NCBI GenBank assembly: GCA_964516635.1
Contig: CAZEZY010000132.1
Span: 1-6,375 of the forward strand
Source of the DNA: CAZEZY01 sp964516635
Lineage (GTDB): Bacteria > Pseudomonadota > Gammaproteobacteria > Burkholderiales > Burkholderiaceae_C
Length of the DNA: 6,375 nucleotides
Reading direction: 5' to 3'
In this document: in pieces, positions 1-6,247 of the stretch
Layout of the letters: every line of letters begins with the position of its first letter
How positions within the stretch are numbered: the stretch's first letter is position 1
Notes under the pieces: model-generated
What the model was told of the DNA's origin: nothing
The model's input: only the letters and a program-made list of their open reading frames with translations
The model's database searches: none
Program-made: the position numbers and the translations under genes

Positions 1-386
1 ACCGGCACCACCTCCACACCCAGATCGAGCGCGGTGTAGCAGTTGGCCACCGTCTGCGCTTCGACGCCCTGGCTGGCATCGACCACCAGCAAGGCCCCTT
101 CACAGGCGGACAGCGAGCGGCTGACCTCGTAGGAAAAGTCCACGTGGCCGGGTGTGTCGATCAGATTGAGGTTGTAGGTCTTGCCATCGCGAGCGGTGTA
201 CTGCAACGCCGCCGTCTGCGCCTTGATGGTGATGCCCCGCTCCTTCTCCAGGTCCATGGAGTCAAGCACCTGCTCGCTCATCTCGCGATCGGTCAACCCA
301 CCGCAGCGTGAGATGAGTCGGTCGGCAAGCGTGGATTTGCCGTGGTCGATGTGGGCAATGATGGAAAAATTCCGGATGTGGTTCAT
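1..386 (-). CDS. lepA: LepA / elongation factor 4, N-terminal part (runs off the window)
   Basis: Ribosome-associated translational GTPase (EF4), which acts on the 70S ribosome and is proposed to promote back-translocation or help 30S biogenesis. The 128 complete codons visible cover the start of the GTPase domain: G1 P-loop AHIDHGKS at residues 11-18, switch I/G2 GITIK at 51-55, and G3 DTPGH at 77-81, followed by the SYEVSRSL segment. From memory it aligns without gaps to E. coli LepA from the first residue (MNHIRNFSII against MKNIRNFSII), which fixes the ATG at 384-386. The family is about 600 residues long, so roughly four fifths of the gene lies beyond position 1. The region upstream of the ATG has only a weak GAAG as ribosome-binding site, and an intrinsic terminator lies directly before it. 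In proteobacteria lepA is commonly followed by lepB (signal peptidase), which would be outside this window. Confidence 0.97.
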   Translation of the reverse strand, partial: MNHIRNFSIIAHIDHGKSTLADRLISRCGGLTDREMSEQVLDSMDLEKERGITIKAQTAALQYTARDGKTYNLNLIDTPGHVDFSYEVSRSLSACEGALLVVDASQGVEAQTVANCYTALDLGVEVVP

Positions 387-398
387 CGCTGAGGCTTC

Positions 399-433
399 AA
401 AACAAAACGGGCGCGCCGACTTGGAGCGCACCC
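399..433 (-). terminator. Intrinsic terminator between mucD and lepA
   Basis: Read on the minus strand, GGGTGCGC (433-426) pairs with GCGCGCCC (416-409), giving an 8-bp GC-rich stem with one G-U wobble. The 9-nt loop can close by one further U-G pair. The stem is followed directly by GTTTTGTTTT (408-399), a T-rich tract interrupted by a single G. This is the standard form of a rho-independent terminator acting on transcripts from the rpoE-rseA-rseB-mucD side. Position and orientation fit the end of the stress operon, but the T-tract ends only 12 nt before the lepA ATG. Confidence 0.75.
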
Positions 434-460
434 GTGGCCGGCCTTTATATGGCCAGCAGA

Positions 461-482
461 CAACCCTTCATTGTAAGGGTTG
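461..482. repeat. Perfect 8-bp inverted repeat (hairpin) after mucD
   Basis: CAACCCTT (461-468) and AAGGGTTG (475-482) are exact reverse complements separated by 6 nt, and lie 17 nt after the mucD stop codon. No T-run follows on either strand, so it is not a classical intrinsic terminator. It may stabilise the 3' end of the mucD mRNA or slow polymerase ahead of the terminator at 399-433. The rest of the 387-499 gap holds a weak GGCC/GGCC hairpin (440-454). A TACAAT hexamer on the minus strand (475-470) resembles a -10 box, but I see no convincing -35 box 16-18 nt upstream, so I do not call a lepA promoter. Confidence 0.5.
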
Positions 483-499
483 ACCGAGTTGTCAGCGCA

Positions 500-2038
500 T
501 CAGCGCACTTCTGGGCGGACCAGGGCATACTGAGCCCAGTCACCGCGTCGGATCAGCATGCTGACCGGGCGGTCCTTGGGCAGGCCGGCCACCGCGTTCC
601 TGAAGTCATTCAGGTTTCCGACCTGGCGATTGCCAACGCCCACGATCACATCGTCTTCCCGCAATCCGGCTCGAGCGGCAGGACCTTCAGCCCCCACCAC
701 GAGCACGCCGCCCTCCACCTTCAGATCCCGCTTTTCAGCGGCCGACAATTCCCTCACCGAGAGCCCGAGCGCTTCCGATGCATGGGTTGCCTGAGGATCG
801 GGTGCCTGAGGCGAGCTAGCCTTGGCCACTTGCTCATCCTCGAATGCCCCCACCGTGACCGTGATCTGTCGTTCAGCACCTCGCCGCCAGACCCGCACGA
901 CCGCACGAGAACCAGGCGCCGTGTTGCCCACAATGCGAGGAAGATCGGATGACTTCTCGATCGCCTTGCCGCCAAAGCTCAGAATCACATCCCCGGGCTC
1001 GATTCCCGCTTGTGCTGCCGGGGACTGGTTTTCGACCCCCCGGATCAAGGCCCCTTCGGCACGGGGCAAGCCCAGGGAATCGGCCAGTTCGCGGTTCACC
1101 GTGTCGATAGCGACACCAATCCGGCCCCGGGTCACCTTACCGCTCGTGCGAAGCTGATCCGATACGCGAACCGCCTCGTCAATCGGAATCGCAAACGAAA
1201 TGCCCTGGAATCCTCCCGAGCGGGAGTAGATCTGGCTGTTGATGCCCACCACCTCTCCACGCATGTTGATCAGGGGCCCCCCGGAATTGCCTGGATTGAT
1301 GGCGACGTCCGTCTGGATGAATGGCAGATAGTCGCCCGTGTCACGCTGTTTGGCGCTCACAATGCCCGCCGTGACGGTGTTTTCCAGGCCAAAAGGCGAG
1401 CCAATGGCCATGACCCATTCGCCCACTCGGAGCCGACCGACATCGCCAATCCGGACGGCGGGCAAGCCCTTCGCCTCGATCTTCACCACCGCGACATCGG
1501 TGCGTCGATCCGATCCGACCACCCGAGCGGTGAATTCGCGTTTGTCGGGCAAGGTCACCAGCACCTGATCGGCCCCGTCCACCACGTGGGCGTTGGTCAT
1601 GATGAAGCCATCGGCGCTCAGGATGAAACCCGAACCCCCTCCCCTGGGACGCTCGATGTCCGGGCCCCGCTCCTGTTGCTGGGGTCCGCGAGGGGCAGCA
1701 CCGGGCGGCATCGGAATACCGAAACGGCGAAAGAACTCGAGCATCTGCTCATCCGGTGAATGGCCGGGGCTCGCTCCCCGCTGGACCCGCTCGATGGTAC
1801 GGATATTGACCACGGCAGGCCCGACCAGATCGACCAGCACCGTGAAATCCGGCAAACCGCGTACCTCGACCGGCGCAGCCTGAAGAGGGGGAGGCGGCGT
1901 GACCGGAACCGCCACGGCAGCGGGTTGCGCACCCACCACACCATGGTTGACAGACCAGAGCACGGCAACCAGACCCAGAGCTGCCGTCCCCACCCAGACA
2001 TAACGTCTGATGGCTTGACTGACCGTTGTTGCAGGCAT
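500..2038 (-). CDS. mucD: Periplasmic serine protease of the DegP/HtrA family, MucD-type
   Basis: Trypsin-like protease/chaperone of the envelope that degrades misfolded periplasmic proteins; it is the usual last gene of rpoE operons in beta- and many gammaproteobacteria. With the start chosen here the protein has 512 residues. An N-terminal hydrophobic signal segment spans about residues 13-30, with a possible cleavage site after VGA near residue 37; a proline-rich linker follows. The catalytic triad is visible: His151 in TNAHVV, Asp181 in RRTDVAVV, and Ser252 in NPGNSGGPL. PDZ domain 1 covers roughly 291-396 and PDZ domain 2 roughly 421-506, the normal two-PDZ layout. I chose the ATG at 2036-2038 because GGGAG lies 5 nt before it and the signal peptide starts sensibly. 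The frame stays open to a TTG at 2078-2080 and has another ATG at 2048-2050, both without a good ribosome-binding site. MucD and DegP are hard to separate by sequence; the operon context favours MucD. Confidence 0.95.
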   Translation of the reverse strand: MPATTVSQAIRRYVWVGTAALGLVAVLWSVNHGVVGAQPAAVAVPVTPPPPLQAAPVEVRGLPDFTVLVDLVGPAVVNIRTIERVQRGASPGHSPDEQMLEFFRRFGIPMPPGAAPRGPQQQERGPDIERPRGGGSGFILSADGFIMTNAHVVDGADQVLVTLPDKREFTARVVGSDRRTDVAVVKIEAKGLPAVRIGDVGRLRVGEWVMAIGSPFGLENTVTAGIVSAKQRDTGDYLPFIQTDVAINPGNSGGPLINMRGEVVGINSQIYSRSGGFQGISFAIPIDEAVRVSDQLRTSGKVTRGRIGVAIDTVNRELADSLGLPRAEGALIRGVENQSPAAQAGIEPGDVILSFGGKAIEKSSDLPRIVGNTAPGSRAVVRVWRRGAERQITVTVGAFEDEQVAKASSPQAPDPQATHASEALGLSVRELSAAEKRDLKVEGGVLVVGAEGPAARAGLREDDVIVGVGNRQVGNLNDFRNAVAGLPKDRPVSMLIRRGDWAQYALVRPEVR

Positions 2039-2043
2039 GATGA

Positions 2044-2048
2044 CTCCC
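2044..2048 (-). promoter_or_regulatory. Ribosome-binding site deciding the mucD start
   Basis: GGGAG on the minus strand with a 5-nt spacer to the ATG at 2038-2036. It is the best Shine-Dalgarno match near the candidate starts and is the reason the shorter mucD start is preferred over the upstream TTG and ATG codons. Confidence 0.7.
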
Positions 2049-2050
2049 AT

Positions 2051-2063
2051 GTTAATGATTAAC
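2051..2063. repeat. AT-rich perfect 13-bp palindrome upstream of mucD
   Basis: GTTAAT-G-ATTAAC is a perfect 6-1-6 inverted repeat inside the 60-nt rseB-mucD gap, in an otherwise GC-rich region. It lies 12 nt upstream of the mucD ATG. A TTGTCA hexamer (one mismatch to the -35 consensus TTGACA) lies just upstream on the minus strand at 2080-2075, but no good -10 box stands at 16-18 nt from it. It could be an operator or part of an internal promoter, or it could be chance. The function is unknown. Confidence 0.35.
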
Positions 2064-2098
2064 CTGCCGCCAGATGACAACCGGCATGACGCGTGTTT

Positions 2099-3124
2099 TC
2101 AACGTCTGCGATCGAGCGACTGAATGAACAGAGACAGGGTTTCGACCGGCACTTCACCCAGCGCGGTGACCCAGTGGTCACCCACCCGGCGACTGACAGA
2201 ATGGGTGGCGCCGTCGGCTACCACACGTTCTTTGGTGTGCCGCTGAGGATCATAGGTTTCCAGAAAAAGCGAAACCGAGGCGAGACCATCGGAGAAAACC
2301 CACTGGACTGCGGTGTGATTGGGTGCGTCGAGCCGGCTGTAGGAGCTCATGGACTGGAAACCGGGAACCTCGGCTTTGAGTTTCCAGCCTTGCGATTCGG
2401 GATTGGTCTTGCGCAAAGCAGGCTGGATCACCTGAAAACCGTCGGTGTTTTCCATCTGGCGAACCAGCGTCTCCATGCGGACAGGTGCATCGAGTTGCAG
2501 TTCGGTGAACGCCACCTGCTCAAGCACCCGACCTTCGGCATTCCGGGTCTGCATCTTGACCACCAGTCCTGTCTGCCTTTCAGACCAGATCCGGTATGCG
2601 TGGCGCAGGCCGTCTTTGGGCAGGAATTCGACCACCGTCGCATCGAAGCCTGCCACGCGCTCAGAACCCACCGTACGGGCGCTGTAATAGGACTCGATCA
2701 TCTGCCCGGGGGCCCGCAACAGATCAGGGAACAGGCGCAATGCTTCCCGGCGCTCTTTCAGAACCAGTTTCTGGTCCGGTATGAAAGTGAGAACCTCGTC
2801 GTTGCGGCGCAAGGTGGTCCGGGGCGAACCGGTGAGGGTTTCGATCCGTTCCAGTTGCTGAACCCCGTCACAAACGTGCCAGATCTTGGATACCGCCATG
2901 TCAGCACCGCTGGACACCACGAAGGTGCCCACATAGGCACGCTGTCGGGAGGCCTCGTGGAGCCGTTCCAGCCACTCGCGCACCGTCCATTCGCTGACAG
3001 GCTTCGCGGCTTTCGCCGAACCACCACCTGAAGAGCCCTGTGCCAAGGCCTGAGGCGCCCAGACACAGATCAGCAAGGACAGGGCACACCCCCACACGAA
3101 CCTGAGCGGATGGTTGCTGGTCAT
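2099..3124 (-). CDS. rseB: Sigma-E regulatory protein RseB (MucB)
   Basis: Periplasmic negative co-regulator of sigma-E. In the family it binds the periplasmic part of RseA, shields it from DegS cleavage, and senses lipopolysaccharide or mislocalised lipoproteins through a LolA-like fold. The 341-residue product starts with a signal peptide (hydrophobic core in FVWGCALSLLICVW, probable cleavage after PQALA near residue 28). A low-complexity Gly/Ser/Ala stretch follows. The N-terminal MucB/RseB domain spans roughly residues 50-215, with the typical YVGTFVV and KIWHVCDG segments at about 64-87, and the smaller C-terminal domain covers roughly 230-340. The length fits the family (about 315-350). 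I chose the ATG at 3122-3124, which lies 4 nt after the rseA stop and begins a clean signal peptide. An in-frame ATG at 3155-3157 would overlap rseA and put charged residues before the signal sequence. No clear Shine-Dalgarno precedes it, which suggests translational coupling to rseA. Confidence 0.93.
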   Translation of the reverse strand: MTSNHPLRFVWGCALSLLICVWAPQALAQGSSGGGSAKAAKPVSEWTVREWLERLHEASRQRAYVGTFVVSSGADMAVSKIWHVCDGVQQLERIETLTGSPRTTLRRNDEVLTFIPDQKLVLKERREALRLFPDLLRAPGQMIESYYSARTVGSERVAGFDATVVEFLPKDGLRHAYRIWSERQTGLVVKMQTRNAEGRVLEQVAFTELQLDAPVRMETLVRQMENTDGFQVIQPALRKTNPESQGWKLKAEVPGFQSMSSYSRLDAPNHTAVQWVFSDGLASVSLFLETYDPQRHTKERVVADGATHSVSRRVGDHWVTALGEVPVETLSLFIQSLDRRR

Positions 3125-3128
3125 GGAT

Positions 3129-3770
3129 TCAACGCGACGGGTTTTCGTAAGTGGCATTGCGCAGGAAACCGGCTGGCATCTGCAAGGCAGACATGCCCCC
3201 CCACTGGCGATGGGCTGCCATGAACTGATCCAGTTCGGCGTCCCTCAGCATGACGGCACCGGAAGGGGTGACCACCAGTTGCAAGGCATCGGGGGCCGGT
3301 GGCGCAGACTGGGCAAGCTGCGGTCCGGCAGGGGCCAGCGGAGAACTGACCAGATGCCAGACCACGGAAGAAATGGCCACCAGAGAAGCCAAGCCCGCAA
3401 CCATCTTCCATCGGAACACATCGTCATTGGCCGCCGCAGGCACTGGTGTGGCGGCAGCCAGTGAAACCGGCTGCGGCTTGGCATCGTCGGCAAGACCAGC
3501 CATGACAGCCTGGAGGAAATCGGCGCTGGACACGCTCGAAACCGGACGCTGACCACGAAGCGCATCGCCAATCAGATGGTAATCGGACCAGGCCTGCTTG
3601 AGTTCGCCGGACTCGGCATAAGCCTGGCTCAGATGCACCCAGTCCAGTGAAAGGCCATCGCCATCTGCCAGTGCCGACAGTTGCTCTCGCAGGGGCACGG
3701 TTGTCTGCCGATTCAGTGGGGCGTCACCAGAGGCCGGCAACCCTGTGGATGACTGTGGCGAATGCTGCAT
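3129..3770 (-). CDS. rseA: Anti-sigma-E factor RseA (MucA-type), single-pass membrane protein
   Basis: Inner-membrane anti-sigma factor that sequesters RpoE and is removed by stepwise proteolysis under envelope stress. The 213-residue product has the expected order of parts. The cytoplasmic anti-sigma domain lies at about residues 26-95, recognisable by the EQLSALADGD segment and the highly typical WSDYHLIGDALRG at 61-73. An Ala/Pro-rich linker follows, then a single transmembrane helix at about 122-141 (MVAGLASLVAISSVVWHLV). The periplasmic tail (142-213) contains the LDQFMAAHRQW segment common in betaproteobacterial RseA proteins. The ATG at 3768-3770 has a GGAAGAG ribosome-binding site 7 nt upstream, and the gene begins 33 nt after rpoE. 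By position and sequence it is the partner of the adjacent sigma factor. The overall sequence is divergent, as usual for this family, so the DegS and RseP cleavage sites cannot be placed by eye. Confidence 0.92.
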   Translation of the reverse strand: MQHSPQSSTGLPASGDAPLNRQTTVPLREQLSALADGDGLSLDWVHLSQAYAESGELKQAWSDYHLIGDALRGQRPVSSVSSADFLQAVMAGLADDAKPQPVSLAAATPVPAAANDDVFRWKMVAGLASLVAISSVVWHLVSSPLAPAGPQLAQSAPPAPDALQLVVTPSGAVMLRDAELDQFMAAHRQWGGMSALQMPAGFLRNATYENPSR

Positions 3771-3777
3771 GATCGTA

Positions 3778-3784
3778 CTCTTCC
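3778..3784 (-). promoter_or_regulatory. Ribosome-binding site of rseA
   Basis: GGAAGAG on the minus strand, 7 nt before the rseA ATG at 3770-3768, within the 33-nt gap after the rpoE stop. It is notable because neighbouring rpoE and rseB lack such a site, so rseA appears able to initiate independently. Confidence 0.6.
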
Positions 3785-3803
3785 AGAAACACTGAATCCC
3801 CGC

Positions 3804-4439
3804 TTACCAGCGCTTGCCCGTCTGCCTCTCCAGCATGGGCTTGATTCGCGCCGATATGGCTTCGCGGGCCCGGAAAATTCGAGAACGCACCGTACCGATC
3901 GGGCAGTCCAGTGCTTCCGCGATTTCCTCGTAGCTGAGTCCTTCGATTTCGCGCAGAACGATGGCCTGGCCCAGCTCTTTGGGCAAGGCCTCCATGGCCG
4001 CATTGACCGCTTCGGCAATTTCCTTGCTGGCCAGCACCGCCTCTGGCGTTTCGGCATCGGCTACTTGACCGTTTAGTTCGTGTTCCACGCCAGAAGTTTC
4101 ATCTTCGTCGGCGGACTTTAGCGAGCTCATGAGAACCACGGGATCGCGCTTCAGTTCCATGAGCTGTTTTTTGGCTGTGTTGACCGCAATCCGGTACAGC
4201 CATGTGTAGAACTGGGCTTCTCCCCTGAACTGTCCGAGCGCGCGGTAGGCGCGGATGAAGGTTTCCTGGGCGATATCCTGAACCAGATCCGAATCCCGGA
4301 CCATGCGCCCGATCAGCCGTTCCACTCGCCGCTGGTACTTGACCACCAGCATTTCGAAAGCGCGCTGATCCCCTGCCAGGGTGCGTTGCACCAGCAGGGT
4401 GTCGGCATCGGGTGAAGGAGAACTGGGCTGATCATTCAT
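3804..4439 (-). CDS. rpoE: RNA polymerase sigma factor RpoE (sigma-E / AlgU, ECF family)
   Basis: Extracytoplasmic-function sigma factor that directs RNA polymerase to envelope-stress promoters. With the ATG at 4437-4439 the protein has 211 residues. Region sigma-2 lies at about 25-95, with the core-binding and -10 recognition stretch DIAQETFIRAYRAL (55-68) and WLYRIAVNTAKK (80-91). An acidic linker spans about 105-137, and region sigma-4 about 140-200, with the helix-turn-helix LSYEEIAEALDCPIGTVRSR (168-187). The last is almost identical to E. coli RpoE from memory, which separates this from other ECF groups. The product is slightly longer than the usual 190-200 residues because of the linker and N-terminus. 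The start is not certain. No Shine-Dalgarno precedes this ATG, the frame stays open upstream to 4559, and an ATG at 4470-4472 (222 residues) has GGGAG only 3 nt before it. Homologues begin close to the MNDQ position, hence the choice. rseA and rseB follow in the same transcript. Confidence 0.94.
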   Translation of the reverse strand: MNDQPSSPSPDADTLLVQRTLAGDQRAFEMLVVKYQRRVERLIGRMVRDSDLVQDIAQETFIRAYRALGQFRGEAQFYTWLYRIAVNTAKKQLMELKRDPVVLMSSLKSADEDETSGVEHELNGQVADAETPEAVLASKEIAEAVNAAMEALPKELGQAIVLREIEGLSYEEIAEALDCPIGTVRSRIFRAREAISARIKPMLERQTGKRW

Positions 4440-4488
4440 GGACAGGAGAGCCGGCACTATAACCGATCGCATCGGCTCCCGTGGGGTG

Positions 4489-4977
4489 TCAGGATCCGGC
4501 CGATCCCGGGAAACCCGCATGGATGGCCCGGCGCCAGTCCAGCCACCGTGCAGGCTCATGACCCCGATGACACCACACCCAGAGGACGAGACCGGCAGTG
4601 CTCTGCAGCCGCAGGATCATCAGGTGATCGATGTCGAGAACGCAGGTCACCCGACACAGTGGCAGCCCCCGTCGCCAGGCGGGCGTGAAGAGCCTCCACG
4701 AACCACGAACCGTGCGGTCATGCCCTGGAACACGCATGGGCTCCCACACCAGTTCCCCTTTTGCCAGCACCCTGATGCGCCAGACATTCCAGCCGATGAA
4801 CAGCCCTCCGGCCAAGCCGGAAATCCACCAGGTGGACGACATCGCGAACAGTTGCCAGTCGTGAGCTCGCACCCACAGGATCTGGCCGGTGCACCATGCC
4901 AGGGCCAGCACCGCGCCAATCAGCCATTCGGCACCCGGCACCCCGGTGGGATAAGCCACTCCGGGTGGGCAACGCAT
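4489..4977 (-). CDS. Small inner-membrane protein, YgfX-like
   Basis: A 162-residue protein with two probable transmembrane helices, about residues 18-36 (EWLIGAVLALAWCTGQILWV) and 48-66 (STWWISGLAGGLFIGWNVW). A basic, Trp-rich cytoplasmic domain follows. The end contains MILRLQSTAGLVLWVW (120-135) and W145 followed by LDWRR (146-150). This recalls the C-terminal pattern of E. coli YgfX (MMLRLRSDGG, then LW, then W-x-DLRR), as do the two N-terminal helices and the length. The assignment is by eye and the overall identity is low. E. coli YgfX (CptA) was reported to affect the cytoskeleton as a toxin partner of YgfY/SdhE, but no sdhE-like gene lies beside it here, so I do not transfer that role. 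It starts 18 nt after fabF and ends 49 nt before rpoE, so it is probably co-transcribed. The ATG has no ribosome-binding site; coupling to fabF is likely, and GTG codons at residues 7 and 13 are alternatives. Confidence 0.7.
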   Translation of the reverse strand: MRCPPGVAYPTGVPGAEWLIGAVLALAWCTGQILWVRAHDWQLFAMSSTWWISGLAGGLFIGWNVWRIRVLAKGELVWEPMRVPGHDRTVRGSWRLFTPAWRRGLPLCRVTCVLDIDHLMILRLQSTAGLVLWVWCHRGHEPARWLDWRRAIHAGFPGSAGS

Positions 4978-4995
4978 GGAAGCAACCGGGGGAAA

Positions 4996-6240
4996 TCAGA
5001 CTCGCTGGAAAACCAGCGAACCGTTGGTGCCGCCAAAACCGAAATTGTTCTTGACAGCCACGTCGATCTTGAGGTCCCGAGCGGTATGGGCGCAGTAGTC
5101 CAGGTCACACTCCGGGTCCTGGTTGAAGATATTGATGGTGGGCGGACTTTTCTGGTGGTGGACCGCCAGAACCGTGAACACGCTCTCGATACCACCCGCG
5201 CCACCCAGCAGGTGTCCCGTCATGGACTTGGTGGAGTTGACCACGACCTTCCTGGCATGATCGCCCAGCGCAGCCTTGATGGCGTTGGTTTCGTTGATGT
5301 CACCCAGGGGGGTGGATGTGCCATGCGCGTTGAGGTAATGGACCTCGTCGGCATTGACACCCGCATTTCTCAGGGCATTGAGCATGGCCCGGCGGGGACC
5401 ATCCATGTTGGGGGCCGTCATGTGGCCGGCATCGGCGCTCATGCCATACCCGGACAATTCGGCGTAGATTCGGGCACCGCGTGCCTTGGCTCGCTCGTAC
5501 TCTTCAAGCACCATCACGCCAGCGCCTTCGCCCAGCACGAAACCGTCGCGGTCCTTGTCCCAGGGACGGGATGCGGTTTTCGGGTCGTCGTTGCGGGTAG
5601 ACAGCGCGCGCATGGCGGCAAAACCCCCAATGCCCAGGGGGGACACCGTGGATTCGGCACCACCGGCGATCACCACGTCGGCGTCTCCATATTCGATCTT
5701 TCGGGCCGCTTCGCCAATGCAGTGCAAACCTGTGGTACAGGCTGTGACCACAGCCAGGTTGGGCCCCTTGAAGCCGAACCGCATCGACACATGTCCGGAA
5801 ATCATGTTGATGATCGAGGCTGGCACGAAGAACGGCGAAATCCGTCGGGGACCGCGGTTCGTCAGTTCGGCATGGGTTTCCTCGATCATGGGCAGACCGC
5901 CAATCCCCGAACCAATGATGCAGCCAATCCGGCACGCCTCCTCCTCACCCAGTGACTCGCCCGTGGGCAGGCCGGCATCGCGCACCGCCTGAACAGCGGC
6001 TGCGATACCGTAGTGGATGAAGGTGTCCATGGTCCGCGCCTCTTTGGCACTGATATAGGACTCCAGGTCGAAACCTTTGACCTCGCCGGCGATCTTGCAA
6101 GCGAAATTGGAGGCATCGAACTTGGTGACGAGGTCGATGCCGGACTGCCCGGCGATCAGGTTGGTCCAGGCCTGATCCACCGTATTACCCACGGGGGAAA
6201 TGCAGCCCAGACCGGTCACGACGACACGGCGGCGGCTCAT
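4996..6240 (-). CDS. fabF: 3-oxoacyl-[acyl-carrier-protein] synthase II
   Basis: Elongating ketoacyl-ACP synthase (KAS II): it condenses malonyl-ACP with a growing acyl-ACP in type II fatty-acid synthesis in the cytoplasm. It is 414 residues long, the usual family length, and complete. The thiolase-fold Cys-His-His catalytic set is present: Cys168 in VTACTTG, His306 in NAHGTST, and His343 in KSMTGHLLGGAGG together with Lys338. The C-terminal gating loop NNFGFGGTN is at 398-406, and the start MSRRRVVVTGLGCISPVGN is typical for FabF. The chain-length and sequence pattern fit FabF rather than FabB. The ATG (6238-6240) lies 7 nt after the acpP stop. The nearest purine-rich site (AAGGG, 6256-6252) sits 11 nt upstream inside the acpP end, somewhat far, so coupled translation is likely. 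The acpP-fabF pairing is the standard fatty-acid gene arrangement. Confidence 0.98.
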   Translation of the reverse strand: MSRRRVVVTGLGCISPVGNTVDQAWTNLIAGQSGIDLVTKFDASNFACKIAGEVKGFDLESYISAKEARTMDTFIHYGIAAAVQAVRDAGLPTGESLGEEEACRIGCIIGSGIGGLPMIEETHAELTNRGPRRISPFFVPASIINMISGHVSMRFGFKGPNLAVVTACTTGLHCIGEAARKIEYGDADVVIAGGAESTVSPLGIGGFAAMRALSTRNDDPKTASRPWDKDRDGFVLGEGAGVMVLEEYERAKARGARIYAELSGYGMSADAGHMTAPNMDGPRRAMLNALRNAGVNADEVHYLNAHGTSTPLGDINETNAIKAALGDHARKVVVNSTKSMTGHLLGGAGGIESVFTVLAVHHQKSPPTINIFNQDPECDLDYCAHTARDLKIDVAVKNNFGFGGTNGSLVFQRV

Positions 6241-6247
6241 AGGCTGT

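Noticed and set aside
470..498. lepA promoter with TACAAT as -10 box
   Set aside because: The hexamer lies in the loop of the 461-482 hairpin, and the sequence 17 nt upstream (GCGCTG) does not resemble a -35 box, so the match is not convincing.
1010..1759. 249-codon open frame on the plus strand
   Set aside because: Antisense to the protease domain of mucD; the His/Asp/Ser catalytic motifs are on the minus strand.
2036..2080. Longer mucD start at TTG 2080 or ATG 2050
   Set aside because: Neither has a well-spaced ribosome-binding site, and both add residues ahead of a natural signal peptide. The ATG at 2038 has GGGAG at 5 nt.
2093..3031. 312-codon open frame on the plus strand
   Set aside because: Antisense to rseB, with no recognisable motif; rseB is well supported by signal peptide, family segments and operon position.
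3125..3157. rseB start at ATG 3157 overlapping rseA
   Set aside because: It would add 11 charged residues before the signal peptide and lacks a ribosome-binding site; the ATG at 3124, 4 nt after the rseA stop, fits better.
4489..4977. Calling the YgfX-like gene a toxin (CptA) of a toxin-antitoxin pair
   Set aside because: Only the family resemblance supports it; no sdhE/cptB-like partner is beside it, and the operon context suggests a different role.
4438..5955. 505-codon open frame on the plus strand
   Set aside because: It lies antisense to fabF, the YgfX-like gene and the first bases of rpoE. fabF has complete catalytic motifs on the other strand. The antisense translation shows no recognisable domain and is rich in Gly/His/Arg/Pro, as expected for a shadow frame in GC-rich DNA.
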